From Candidatus Parcubacteria bacterium (GTDB lineage: Bacteria > Patescibacteriota > Patescibacteriia > Patescibacteriales > UBA12075): DNA of 8,129 nucleotides. Positions 1 through 5,888 of this stretch are shown piece after piece (within the stretch, counting starts at the first letter, position 1; each line of letters begins with the position of its first letter). Position numbers and translations under genes: made by a program. The notes below the pieces were generated by a model. The model had not been told where the DNA came from. It was given only the letters and a program-made list of their open reading frames with translations, and made no database searches. Location of the stretch: NCBI GenBank assembly GCA_023140595.1, contig JAGLLI010000070.1:1-8129 (forward strand), read 5' to 3'.

Positions 1-54
1 AACAAAAAATGTTAGCTGGCAGCCTCTTAACTATTTGCCTAAAATAAGCAATAA

Positions 55-85
55 ATAAAATAAAAAACTCATCATAATTGATGAG
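55..85 (-). terminator. Intrinsic terminator closing the minus-strand cluster
   Basis: CTCATCA (68-74) and TGATGAG (79-85) form a perfect 7-bp stem with a 4-nt loop. Read on the minus strand, the stem is followed at once by six T residues and then a T-rich stretch down to about 55, which is the classic Rho-independent layout. On the plus strand the following bases (CTTCTTTT) are a poorer T tract, so the element mainly serves the minus strand. It would end transcripts coming from the zinc ribbon gene, or a short RNA starting near 218. Confidence 0.65.
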
Positions 86-218
86 CTTCTTTTGAGCTTC
101 TGTTATTTCTCGCGCGGAGGCGGGGTCATGTAAAATAATTTACGGGTGTTAAAAAACCCGTGCCGATTGACGCGAGCTTCTAAGAGCTTCTCAGGTTTTT
201 TAAAGCAGATAAACTGCT
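60..218 (-). ncRNA. Candidate structured small RNA or structured 3' UTR
   Basis: No convincing gene lies between the zinc ribbon gene (stop at 268) and the terminator at 68-85, yet the stretch is rich in structure. On the minus strand an extended -10 like TGGTATATT (233-225) could start an RNA near 218. Downstream come a small stem (AGCAG 204-208 with CTGCT 214-218), two GAAGCTC copies, a CTCGCG/CGCGAG long-range pair (109-114 with 171-176), an inner 6-bp stem (ACGGGT 142-147 with ACCCGT 156-161), two more GAAGCTC copies and the terminator. It is locally far more GC-rich than its surroundings (109-127). I do not recognise an RNA family; it does not look like SRP RNA, tmRNA or a tRNA. It may instead be a 3' UTR or a mobile repeat. 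Confidence 0.28.
84..190. repeat. Four GAGCTTC copies in two pairs
   Basis: The 7-mer GAGCTTC occurs at 84-90, 94-100, 174-180 and 184-190 on the plus strand. Within each pair the copies are 10 bp apart, and the two pairs are offset by exactly 90 bp. All four copies are followed by T. The 10-bp spacing puts paired copies on the same face of the helix. The stretch between the pairs holds the CTCGCG/CGCGAG inverted repeat and an inner hairpin, so the whole looks like an organised element rather than chance. Confidence 0.6.
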
Positions 219-267
219 ATAAACAATATACCAAATTAACGCAAAAAAGACAATACTTCCTTAATTT

Positions 268-432
268 TTACATAACCGCGGCTAAATCTTTACTATTACA
301 ATTTTTTTCCTCAATCCTGCTAATGTTTTTACAGTTCTTACATTTGATTTCCACCATACAACTCTGCAAGTCGCCTTTAAAAAAGAGCTTATTGCAATGT
401 TCGCATCGATATTCTTTTAAAAAATTAGCCAT
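268..432 (-). CDS. Com-like small zinc ribbon protein (54 aa)
   Basis: A 54-residue protein with two Cys pairs, C10-x2-C13 and C31-x2-C34, plus extra Cys at 25 and 45. The order (C-x2-C, N-K-L, F-K-G, then an I-E-I-K-C-x2-C-like strand) resembles the Mu phage Com family of zinc-binding translational activators, which bind RNA upstream of the mom gene. Similar short ribbons are also common as free-standing genes in compact bacterial genomes. I chose the ATG at 432 because the family begins just before the first Cys pair; a longer reading frame to 546 adds a Lys/Ile-rich head unlike the family. No Shine-Dalgarno is visible; a TATAAT 13 nt upstream suggests a very short leader. No mom-like or methylase gene follows in the window, so the RNA target, if any, is unknown. 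Confidence 0.72.
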   Translation of the reverse strand: MANFLKEYRCEHCNKLFFKGDLQSCMVEIKCKNCKNISRIEEKNCNSKDLAAVM

Positions 433-445
433 AGCCGCGAGAATT

Positions 446-451
446 ATTATA
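446..451 (-). promoter_or_regulatory. Possible -10 box for the zinc ribbon gene
   Basis: A perfect TATAAT on the minus strand ends 13 nt before the ATG at 432. A weak TTGTTA-like -35 lies 15 nt further upstream. The expected start point near 439 would leave a leader of roughly 7 nt with no Shine-Dalgarno. In DNA this AT-rich a perfect -10 arises easily by chance, so it is only a candidate. Confidence 0.3.
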
Positions 452-520
452 CAACTAATTTTATGATAACAAAAGAGAAGTAAAGTTTCTGTAAAGATTA
501 TTAAATTTAATCTTCTTTTT

Positions 521-1267
521 TTAAATATGTTTAATCGGAATGGCAATGCTAAAAATTGCTCCTTTTTTATTGCTTATTATTAATTTAATCGCGCCTTTGA
601 AATCTTTTTCAACAATATTTTTTACCGAGTAAAGCCCTATGCCGGCTCCTTTTGAAAAATCTTTTGTTGTAAAAAACGGCTCAAATATTTTTTCAGCATT
701 TTCATCCGGTATGCCGCAACCCCAATCTTCTATGCTTAAAATAAACTCACTTTTATTCTTATTCAGGCTGATTAAAACCTCTCGCTTCGCGTTGCCCGCG
801 TTAATCCGCCCGCCTGTGTCAGGATACGCGTCAATGGCGTTCATTGCCAAGTTAATTATAACTTGGCTGAATTTTATGGCATCGCCGTAAATTTTAATAT
901 CTGCCGATGGATTAAAGTTGATATCAACATTGACCTTGCGCGCTTTATAAGCAAGTATTTTAATAACTTGCTTAATTTCATCCTTTGCGGAAAATAATTT
1001 TATGTCTTCCTGCGTCGCTATTTGCTTGCGCGCCAGCATAAGAAAATTTTCCATTTGCCTTGAAGCGCCGATAGCCCTTGCCAGATATAATTTTGCTTCT
1101 TTTAACTTCTCATGTCCGCCATCGTCTGCTTGTTCCATGTTTAATGAAATAGAAGTTAAAGAATTTACAAACTCATGAAAAAACCCGCTTGACAGCCGTC
1201 CGAATTCAGCAAAACGATTAAGCTCTAACAGCTTATCTATCTGAATTTTTTTAAACTCATTCGTCAT
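521..1267 (-). CDS. Small soluble sensor-less histidine kinase (248 aa)
   Basis: A compact histidine kinase made of little more than a transmitter. The H box has the form H31-E-F-V-N35-S-L-T, with the acidic residue next to His and Asn at +4, as in NtrB-type kinases. The GHKL ATPase follows: N box around N139/N143, G1 box D181-W-G-C-G185, F box E196-P-F-F-T-T-K, and G2 box G207-A-G-I-G-L. There is no membrane segment, PAS, GAF or HAMP domain, so any input must come through partner proteins. The start is uncertain: the ATG at 1267 lies 28 nt past the regulator's stop with only a distant GGGAA, while an in-frame TTG at 1312 would overlap the regulator and add 15 residues. I prefer the ATG. It is the second kinase of a kinase-regulator-kinase cluster and probably phosphorylates the regulator encoded just before it. 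Confidence 0.85.
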   Translation of the reverse strand: MTNEFKKIQIDKLLELNRFAEFGRLSSGFFHEFVNSLTSISLNMEQADDGGHEKLKEAKLYLARAIGASRQMENFLMLARKQIATQEDIKLFSAKDEIKQVIKILAYKARKVNVDINFNPSADIKIYGDAIKFSQVIINLAMNAIDAYPDTGGRINAGNAKREVLISLNKNKSEFILSIEDWGCGIPDENAEKIFEPFFTTKDFSKGAGIGLYSVKNIVEKDFKGAIKLIISNKKGAIFSIAIPIKHI

Positions 1268-1295
1268 TTTTTTATTTTTATTCCCAAGTTTGCTA

Positions 1296-1970
1296 TTATT
1301 TTTTAGCGGCAACCATATACCCCCTGCATATTACAGTGTGAATGAGCTTTGTCTTAAACCCACCGTCAATTTTCCGGCGCAAATTCATAATGTGGGTTTT
1401 AACGGTATGGGAAAATAAATCAACATTCATATCCCAGACATGTTCCAATATTACCTCGCTGGAAATAACACAATTTTTATTTTTCGCCAAATAAACCAAC
1501 AACATAAATTCCTTGCGCGTTAAACTGATTTCCTTGTTTTTGCGCTTAACTTTAAAAATGCTTTTATTAATAATCAAATCGCCGACTGTTATTATTTCTC
1601 TTTCAATATGCTTAGGTCTACGCAATAAAGACCTGATTCTAGCCATAAGCTCATCAAATGAAAACGGCTTAGTAATATAATCATCAACGCCCAAATCCAT
1701 CATGCCAACCTTGTCTTCCAGCCCTGATTCAACAGTTAGCATAATTATCGGCAAATCAATCCCCTCTTTCCTGATTATTTTGCAAATCTGGCGGCCGTCT
1801 CGCTTTGGAAGATTATAATCTAAAATCATTAAAATATAATCATTTGTACGAGCTAAAAATAAGCCCTTTTCTCCATCCAACGCAACATCCACTTCATACT
1901 TATCTGCTCGCAAGCGGCGCGCCAATGATTCGCTTATTTCTTTTTCATCTTCCACTACAAGAATACGCAT
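1296..1970 (-). CDS. OmpR-family response regulator (224 aa), between two kinases
   Basis: Receiver domain (about 1-115) with acidic pocket E7/D8, phospho-acceptor D51, T79 and K101 followed by Pro, all canonical. A winged-helix DNA-binding domain (about 127-222) follows, with the E-H-V-W-D recognition-helix region (176-180) and a terminal wing hairpin. Length is typical of the OmpR/PhoB family. The wing reads T-V-I-C-R-G-Y, where the paralogue in this window has T-V-S-G-R-G-Y. The gene starts 11 nt after the 7TM kinase stop with no visible Shine-Dalgarno, which suggests translational coupling, and the soluble kinase follows. It is therefore the likely phosphorylation target of both kinases. 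It is clearly paralogous to the regulator at 5948-6622, sharing the block E-H-V-W-D-M-N-V-D. Confidence 0.93.
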   Translation of the reverse strand: MRILVVEDEKEISESLARRLRADKYEVDVALDGEKGLFLARTNDYILMILDYNLPKRDGRQICKIIRKEGIDLPIIMLTVESGLEDKVGMMDLGVDDYITKPFSFDELMARIRSLLRRPKHIEREIITVGDLIINKSIFKVKRKNKEISLTRKEFMLLVYLAKNKNCVISSEVILEHVWDMNVDLFSHTVKTHIMNLRRKIDGGFKTKLIHTVICRGYMVAAKK

Positions 1971-1981
1971 AATTTAAAAAT

Positions 1982-4135
1982 TTAAATTTTTTTATTCTTA
2001 TTCTTTATTAAAGGCAACAAAATAATAAATTTAGCGCCTGCCCCTTCTTCGCTTTCAACTTTTATATCTCCTAAATGGCGGTTGACAATTTCTTTGCATA
2101 TTGCCAGACCAAGCCCCGTGCCCCTATTATCTTTTCCTGCCCGATAAAAACGAGAGAATAGCTTTGCTATTTTATCTTTTTTTATTCCTATTCCGTTATC
2201 TTCAATAGTTAATTTAACTATACTGCCTTTTCTTTTTAAAACAAATTTTATTTCTTTATTCTTCTTGCTGTCAAAATATTTTACGCTATTGCTTACAATA
2301 TTCATTATTAATTCTTCAATCTCTTTTTTACTGCCGTTAAAAAATACATTTTTCTCTATATCGCTTTTAAGCGAAATATTTCTTTCTTGAGTGATAATTT
2401 TAAAATTTTCAATTAAATCAAAAAATAATTCGCTTAAATCAAATTTTTCTTTTTCAAATCCGTCTTTCTGGCTTTCCATTTTGGCAAGCCTGAGCATGTC
2501 ATATATAAACATAGAAATTCTATCCAAATTTCTTTCTAAATATTTAATATTTTTCTTATCTTTTATTTGGCTTTCAAGATTATACAATTCACCTTTAATA
2601 ATTGTCAATGGCGTTTGCAGGCCATGGGAAATTTCCAGCATCATCTGTTTCTGCTCTTCTTGTAATTTTTTTATTTCCGACACCCTTGCCTTTACTTTTT
2701 TCTCTAAATCTTTGGAATGGTTTTTTACTTTCTCATATAGCCGCGCTTTTTCCAAGGAAACGCCGGCCTGAATTGAAAAAGTTTTTAAAAGACTATAATC
2801 CTCATTTGTATATATATCTCCGGACAACTTTTCGCCAAGCATCAAAAGGCCTATTAATTTATTTTCCAGCTTAATCGGCACCATAACTGAAATATTAAAT
2901 TTCTTGCCATAAATTTCCGCTATTTTTAAAGCATTATATTTTTCTGATTTTTTGTCTACGCATTTTAATAAATTTGTTATTTCACTATGATTCAAATAAG
3001 ATATATCATCATCCTCGATTGCCTTTATGGAGTCTTTAATAAAACTGAATGATTTAACGCTTAATACGCCTTTAGCGTCTAACAATATATTTTGTTTCGG
3101 CAAAATAATCATTAAATTTTTAATTTTCAAAATATTTTTCAGTTTTTTAGACGCCTCTTTTAACAGTCTGTCTAAATCAATATTTTTATTTAAAATTTCA
3201 CTTAGCGAAAAAATAGCTTCTGAATAATCATACTTGTCTTTAAAAAAAATTTTATCAGTCCATTTTTTAAAATATCTTTCAATTATGGGAACGGTATATA
3301 TGCAAATTACGGTAGTAATTAAAGCGGCCGCTGGCATTGCAAAATCAGTATTTTGCTGAAAAAAGAATCCCAATAAAAACATTAAAGCCAAATAGGTGCT
3401 GACAATAACAGAAAATAAAATTGAATATATTATCCAGCGCTGGATTACCACTTTTATGTCCAGGAGTTGGTGTTTTATGATGGCGTAGCTTGTGAAACCA
3501 AAAATAAAAAAGAGTGAAATCGGACCAAAAATTTGTAAATCATAATAATTAAAAGTAAAAGGCAATACAATATTAGTTATTATCCCTGTCACAATTGACA
3601 ATGATGATCCTAGCGCAAAATATTTTATTTGCTGTTTTTGTAATTTGTTTACTTTCCTGTATTTACATAAAGGGAAAATAAATATCAATGATACTAAAAC
3701 AACAAAATGCAAAATGAAAACAAAATAAAATTTACCAAAAATCGTTTCAATGCCATCTTGGCTAATTATTTCATTTTTACTGATTAAATCCGTAAAAATT
3801 GTAATGCAAACCAAAAAAATCAACCACAAAAATAATGCAATATGTGTTTTTTTATTTAAATAAAATATTTTTTTAGGAAAAAAATAACCGAAATAAAAAC
3901 CAAAATAGCCAACTATTTCCGTAGCGGCAAAATTCAATCTGCCGATTAATAAAATTGATTGCTGATCGCAATTATAAAAAATAAAAAGAGTTACTATCCA
4001 GCCGATAAGTGAAATTATGAACAGTGAAAAAAAGATGTTTACAAAAGATTTTTTATTTTTCAGATAAACCAACAAGGAGAGAAACAAGCCAAATATCACA
4101 ATAACAATGTAAATTATAATATTAAATACCTCCAT
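1982..4135 (-). CDS. 7TM-GAF sensor histidine kinase (717 aa)
   Basis: The N-terminus holds hydrophobic helices near 4-25, 33-55, 68-86, 99-117, 135-156, 173-192 and 202-221, matching the HisKA_7TM sensor layout, then two more near 235-258 and 267-285. A GAF-like domain (about 305-465) ends in the usual L-E-K-A-R-L-Y linker, leading into a coiled coil (465-500). The HisKA helix carries H504 in S-H-G-L-Q-T-P-L-T. The ATPase domain has N box N612/N616, G1 D647-N-G-I-G651, F box F660/F663 and G2 G672-T-G-L-G-L. The residue after His is Gly instead of the usual Glu/Asp, which could weaken autophosphorylation. The ATG lies inside the end of the decarboxylase gene (14-nt overlap), so translation is probably coupled. 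Membrane location and GAF suggest both an extracellular or membrane cue and a cytoplasmic small-molecule cue; the ligand is unknown. Confidence 0.93.
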   Translation of the reverse strand: MEVFNIIIYIVIVIFGLFLSLLVYLKNKKSFVNIFFSLFIISLIGWIVTLFIFYNCDQQSILLIGRLNFAATEIVGYFGFYFGYFFPKKIFYLNKKTHIALFLWLIFLVCITIFTDLISKNEIISQDGIETIFGKFYFVFILHFVVLVSLIFIFPLCKYRKVNKLQKQQIKYFALGSSLSIVTGIITNIVLPFTFNYYDLQIFGPISLFFIFGFTSYAIIKHQLLDIKVVIQRWIIYSILFSVIVSTYLALMFLLGFFFQQNTDFAMPAAALITTVICIYTVPIIERYFKKWTDKIFFKDKYDYSEAIFSLSEILNKNIDLDRLLKEASKKLKNILKIKNLMIILPKQNILLDAKGVLSVKSFSFIKDSIKAIEDDDISYLNHSEITNLLKCVDKKSEKYNALKIAEIYGKKFNISVMVPIKLENKLIGLLMLGEKLSGDIYTNEDYSLLKTFSIQAGVSLEKARLYEKVKNHSKDLEKKVKARVSEIKKLQEEQKQMMLEISHGLQTPLTIIKGELYNLESQIKDKKNIKYLERNLDRISMFIYDMLRLAKMESQKDGFEKEKFDLSELFFDLIENFKIITQERNISLKSDIEKNVFFNGSKKEIEELIMNIVSNSVKYFDSKKNKEIKFVLKRKGSIVKLTIEDNGIGIKKDKIAKLFSRFYRAGKDNRGTGLGLAICKEIVNRHLGDIKVESEEGAGAKFIILLPLIKNKNKKI

Positions 4136-4961
4136 AATTATACAAAAAATTATTTCTTACTATATTTTCCCAAATATTAATATCCAATGAAAAAATATCG
4201 TTATATTTTGGGACAGCATCTTCAGCAATGCTAAAATAAGGAGAAACAGCCATCGCGCATCCATACTCTCCATCGTCAATCTTAATTGACTTTATACCAA
4301 TAAAAATTTCTTTAAAATTAACTTTTTGATTATACCCAACATGTAATATGCTTTTAACTAATTTTTTTAATATCATTATTTTGTATTCTTCAACATATTT
4401 AACATTTAACGGAATATGTCCAATATCCTCCATTAAGAGGCAAGCGTCTTTATCTCTATTTACAGGGATCCCTATTCCTTCCGCAGCGTAAATAAAATCT
4501 TCACCTTTTACAATTATATTTTTTGACGCGCAAGGAACATGAGAACCGGCTAAAAAAGGAAATCTTGGCTTATCTACTGTTCCTAATAATTTTTTCAAAG
4601 CCTCGCTAAGAGGATCAATATCATAAATTTTGATATCTTTATTCTTTACAGAAAAATTTAATAATTTCTTTTTTTCCGGAAAAATATCATAACCCCATAT
4701 AAGTCCATTTACTCCGCAAAAAGAAGAAACATTAATAATATTTATTTGGCTAAAATTCGCATTCGCAATTTCCCCTAAATCAAAACAAAATATTTTATCT
4801 AGATTATCCGAACCTTCATGGGAAAATTTTTTTAGAGATTTAACAGCTACCAACTGTACCCCTAATAAATAATAATTAGAAAATTTTCCTCCCCAAATAC
4901 CTTCACAATATTTTTTTTGACTGCTTATTGAATTAATTAAAATTTCATATTTTCTTAACAT
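4122..4961 (-). CDS. Pyruvoyl-dependent histidine decarboxylase homologue (279 aa proenzyme)
   Basis: Resembles the pyruvoyl histidine decarboxylase proenzyme of Gram-positive bacteria, which cuts itself between two serines and turns the second into a pyruvoyl cofactor. Remembered family motifs recur in order: I-S-S near the start (12-14), F60-D61-x2-E64, Q-I-N (72-74), S79-S80-F-C-G-V-N-G (cleavage site), W-G-Y-D-I (89-93), I-Y-D-I-D-P-L (112-118), A-L-K-K-L-L-G-T (121-128), E178-D179 and A-V-S-P-Y-F-S (238-244). Cleavage would give a 79-residue beta and a 200-residue alpha chain; the classical enzyme (310 aa) cuts at 81/82. In Lactobacillus 30a numbering D63, E66, F83 and E197 are kept, but Y62 is Phe and F195 is Leu, so the substrate may not be histidine. 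No HdcB-like maturation factor or histidine/histamine antiporter is nearby. The gene overlaps the 7TM kinase downstream and follows a GNAT gene. There is no clear Shine-Dalgarno. Confidence 0.8.
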   Translation of the reverse strand: MLRKYEILINSISSQKKYCEGIWGGKFSNYYLLGVQLVAVKSLKKFSHEGSDNLDKIFCFDLGEIANANFSQINIINVSSFCGVNGLIWGYDIFPEKKKLLNFSVKNKDIKIYDIDPLSEALKKLLGTVDKPRFPFLAGSHVPCASKNIIVKGEDFIYAAEGIGIPVNRDKDACLLMEDIGHIPLNVKYVEEYKIMILKKLVKSILHVGYNQKVNFKEIFIGIKSIKIDDGEYGCAMAVSPYFSIAEDAVPKYNDIFSLDINIWENIVRNNFLYNYGGI

Positions 4962-4981
4962 TTTTTATCAAACGAGAAATA

Positions 4982-5012
4982 AGGGGGCAATCGAAATAAC
5001 TAAATCGCCCCT
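4982..5012 (-). promoter_or_regulatory. GC-rich hairpin in front of the decarboxylase gene
   Basis: In the 63-nt gap between the acyltransferase stop and the decarboxylase ATG, AGGGGCGAT (5012-5004) pairs with ATTGCCCCCT (4991-4982) on the minus strand with one bulged C and a 12-nt loop. It is a rare GC block in AT-rich DNA. The bases after it (TTATTTCTCGTTT) are moderately T-rich, so it could be a weak terminator or attenuator that lowers read-through. It also sits about 20 nt before the ATG, where it could affect ribosome access or RNA processing. Confidence 0.45.
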
Positions 5013-5024
5013 CTATTTTAAAAT

Positions 5025-5708
5025 TTATAATTGCAAATAATTTTTTCTGTTTTTTAACATTTTTTTTAATATTTTTTTGTCTTTGCTTAATATGCCCTGC
5101 AGGTAATAAATAAACTTTTTAACCTCGCCCACCATAATAACTCTATCATGGTTCACGTAATAATGGATTGGATACCAGCAAAAACCTAAGCCAAGCTTAA
5201 AGGTTGCATTATTCGGATTTGTCCAGTAAAAAAGAGCATTATACTCTTTATCATAGGCTTTTTTTATTATAGGAAGCGTAATCCTTGACGCAATATGTTC
5301 GTTTTTTAAATTTTGATATTTATTGTAAATTCCCAACTCTCTGTAAATAATTATTTTTCTCTGATTTACCGAATTGAGCCAATATTTTACGGCTTTTACG
5401 CCATATTCTTTTTCAGTTTCAGTTAAATTATATGGCATATCTTCAATATTGACCGAATCAATGGCAGCAAGAACAATCCATGCAAATCCAACAACCCTTT
5501 TATCATCAAACAATAAAGATATAATTGATTTTCTTTCTTTGGCAGCAACTAATCCTTTCTTTATTATATTCTCTGCTGTTTCTTTTGTCCATTTTTCATT
5601 CCAATATTGATTAAATATTTCCTTATAGCACTCCGCGAAACTATCAATAACTTCTTGCGGTAATAAATCAATATAACGGCAATCATATATCTTATTAATA
5701 ATTTTCAT
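5025..5708 (-). CDS. GNAT-like N-acyltransferase (227 aa)
   Basis: Probable member of the GNAT fold, which moves acetyl or longer acyl groups from CoA or carrier protein to amines. Supporting signs are the strand R71-V-V-G-F-A-W-I-V-L, the strand E124-L-G-I followed by Y-x2-Y-Q and a helix (motif A region, though the usual R/Q-x2-G-x-G/A loop is degenerate), and the late motif N164-P-N-N-A-x2-K-L-G-L-G-F-x-W-Y-P (motif B, ending in the typical G-F). The C-terminal 25 residues are Lys-rich. The ATG at 5708 is chosen because AGGAGGT (5719-5713) sits at ideal spacing; a longer frame to 5765 would run through this site. It is the first gene of the cluster leading into the decarboxylase. An amine product of that enzyme is a possible acyl acceptor, but this is only contextual. 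Substrate unknown; the whole-family assignment is moderate. Confidence 0.65.
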   Translation of the reverse strand: MKIINKIYDCRYIDLLPQEVIDSFAECYKEIFNQYWNEKWTKETAENIIKKGLVAAKERKSIISLLFDDKRVVGFAWIVLAAIDSVNIEDMPYNLTETEKEYGVKAVKYWLNSVNQRKIIIYRELGIYNKYQNLKNEHIASRITLPIIKKAYDKEYNALFYWTNPNNATFKLGLGFCWYPIHYYVNHDRVIMVGEVKKFIYYLQGILSKDKKILKKMLKNRKNYLQL

Positions 5709-5712
5709 AGAC

Positions 5713-5719
5713 ACCTCCT
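5713..5719 (-). promoter_or_regulatory. Strong Shine-Dalgarno fixing the acyltransferase start
   Basis: AGGAGGT on the minus strand, with AGGAGG separated by 5 nt from the ATG at 5708. It is one of only two full Shine-Dalgarno sites at a gene start in the window (the other precedes the regulator at 6622). It marks the first gene of the cluster, while the internal genes mostly lack such sites. Confidence 0.85.
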
Positions 5720-5735
5720 TTTTTGGAATTAAAAC

Positions 5736-5765
5736 AAAATACTTTATTTTTTGTAATTTTTTCAA
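5736..5765 (-). promoter_or_regulatory. Possible promoter next to the direct repeats
   Basis: TTGAAA (5765-5760) and TATTTT (5741-5736) are 18 nt apart on the minus strand, giving an expected start near 5729 and a leader of about 20 nt that carries the Shine-Dalgarno. The repeats at 5764-5791 would then touch the -35 from upstream, the usual place for an OmpR-type activator. The hexamers are only moderately good and the region is very AT-rich. Confidence 0.35.
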
Positions 5766-5791
5766 AGAACGATTAAATTAAAGAACGACTA
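5764..5791 (-). promoter_or_regulatory. Direct repeat, possible response-regulator operator
   Basis: AAAGAACGATTA (5764-5775) and AAAGAACGACTA (5780-5791) match at 11 of 12 positions with a 16-bp period. On the minus strand they read TA(A/G)TCGTTCTTT. They lie just ahead of the acyltransferase-decarboxylase-kinase cluster. OmpR-family regulators usually bind tandem direct repeats, and the cluster encodes one, so autoregulation is possible. Nothing in the sequence shows which regulator binds, if any. Confidence 0.45.
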
Positions 5792-5823
5792 TTTTCTTTT
5801 TTTACTTATCCACTTTTAATTAA

Positions 5824-5832
5824 ATTATAACA
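5824..5832 (-). promoter_or_regulatory. Extended -10 promoter candidate for the cluster
   Basis: TGTTATAAT on the minus strand is a perfect TATAAT with the extended TGn element. No good -35 is present, which extended -10 promoters can tolerate. The start would be near 5817, giving a leader of about 108 nt in which the direct repeats at 5764-5791 lie downstream of the start. It comes after the terminator at 5889-5924, so it is well placed to open a new transcription unit. Confidence 0.45.
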
Positions 5833-5888
5833 AAAACCTGATGAAGAAAAATTAAAATAATTATGAAATCTTTATAAAATAATTATAA

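Noticed and set aside
2..58. Possible C-terminal end of a plus-strand gene entering from the left edge (18 codons, stop TAA at 56-58)
   Set aside because: Another plus frame is also open over this stretch, the tail is too short to recognise, and random AT-rich DNA would give such a run. A convergent gene cannot be excluded.
146..466. Plus-strand open frame of 106 codons
   Set aside because: It runs antisense across the zinc ribbon gene and the structured element, has no Shine-Dalgarno and encodes a Leu/Ser/Phe-rich sequence typical of a shadow frame.
494..514. Inverted repeat AAGATTA/TAATCTT after the soluble kinase gene
   Set aside because: The stem is almost entirely A/T and on the minus strand is not followed by a T run; on the plus strand it has a T run but no gene to terminate.
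1268..1312. TTG start for the soluble kinase, extending it by 15 residues
   Set aside because: It overlaps the regulator gene, lacks a ribosome binding site and adds a Lys/Asn-rich head with no family counterpart; the ATG at 1267 is preferred, though not proven.
2391..3227. Plus-strand open frames opposite the 7TM kinase
   Set aside because: They are antisense to a fully supported kinase domain, and their Phe/Ser/Leu composition is the mirror of Lys/Glu/Asn codons.
5709..5765. Longer N-terminus for the acyltransferase
   Set aside because: It would read through the strong Shine-Dalgarno at 5713-5719 and the candidate promoter; the ATG at 5708 is far better supported.
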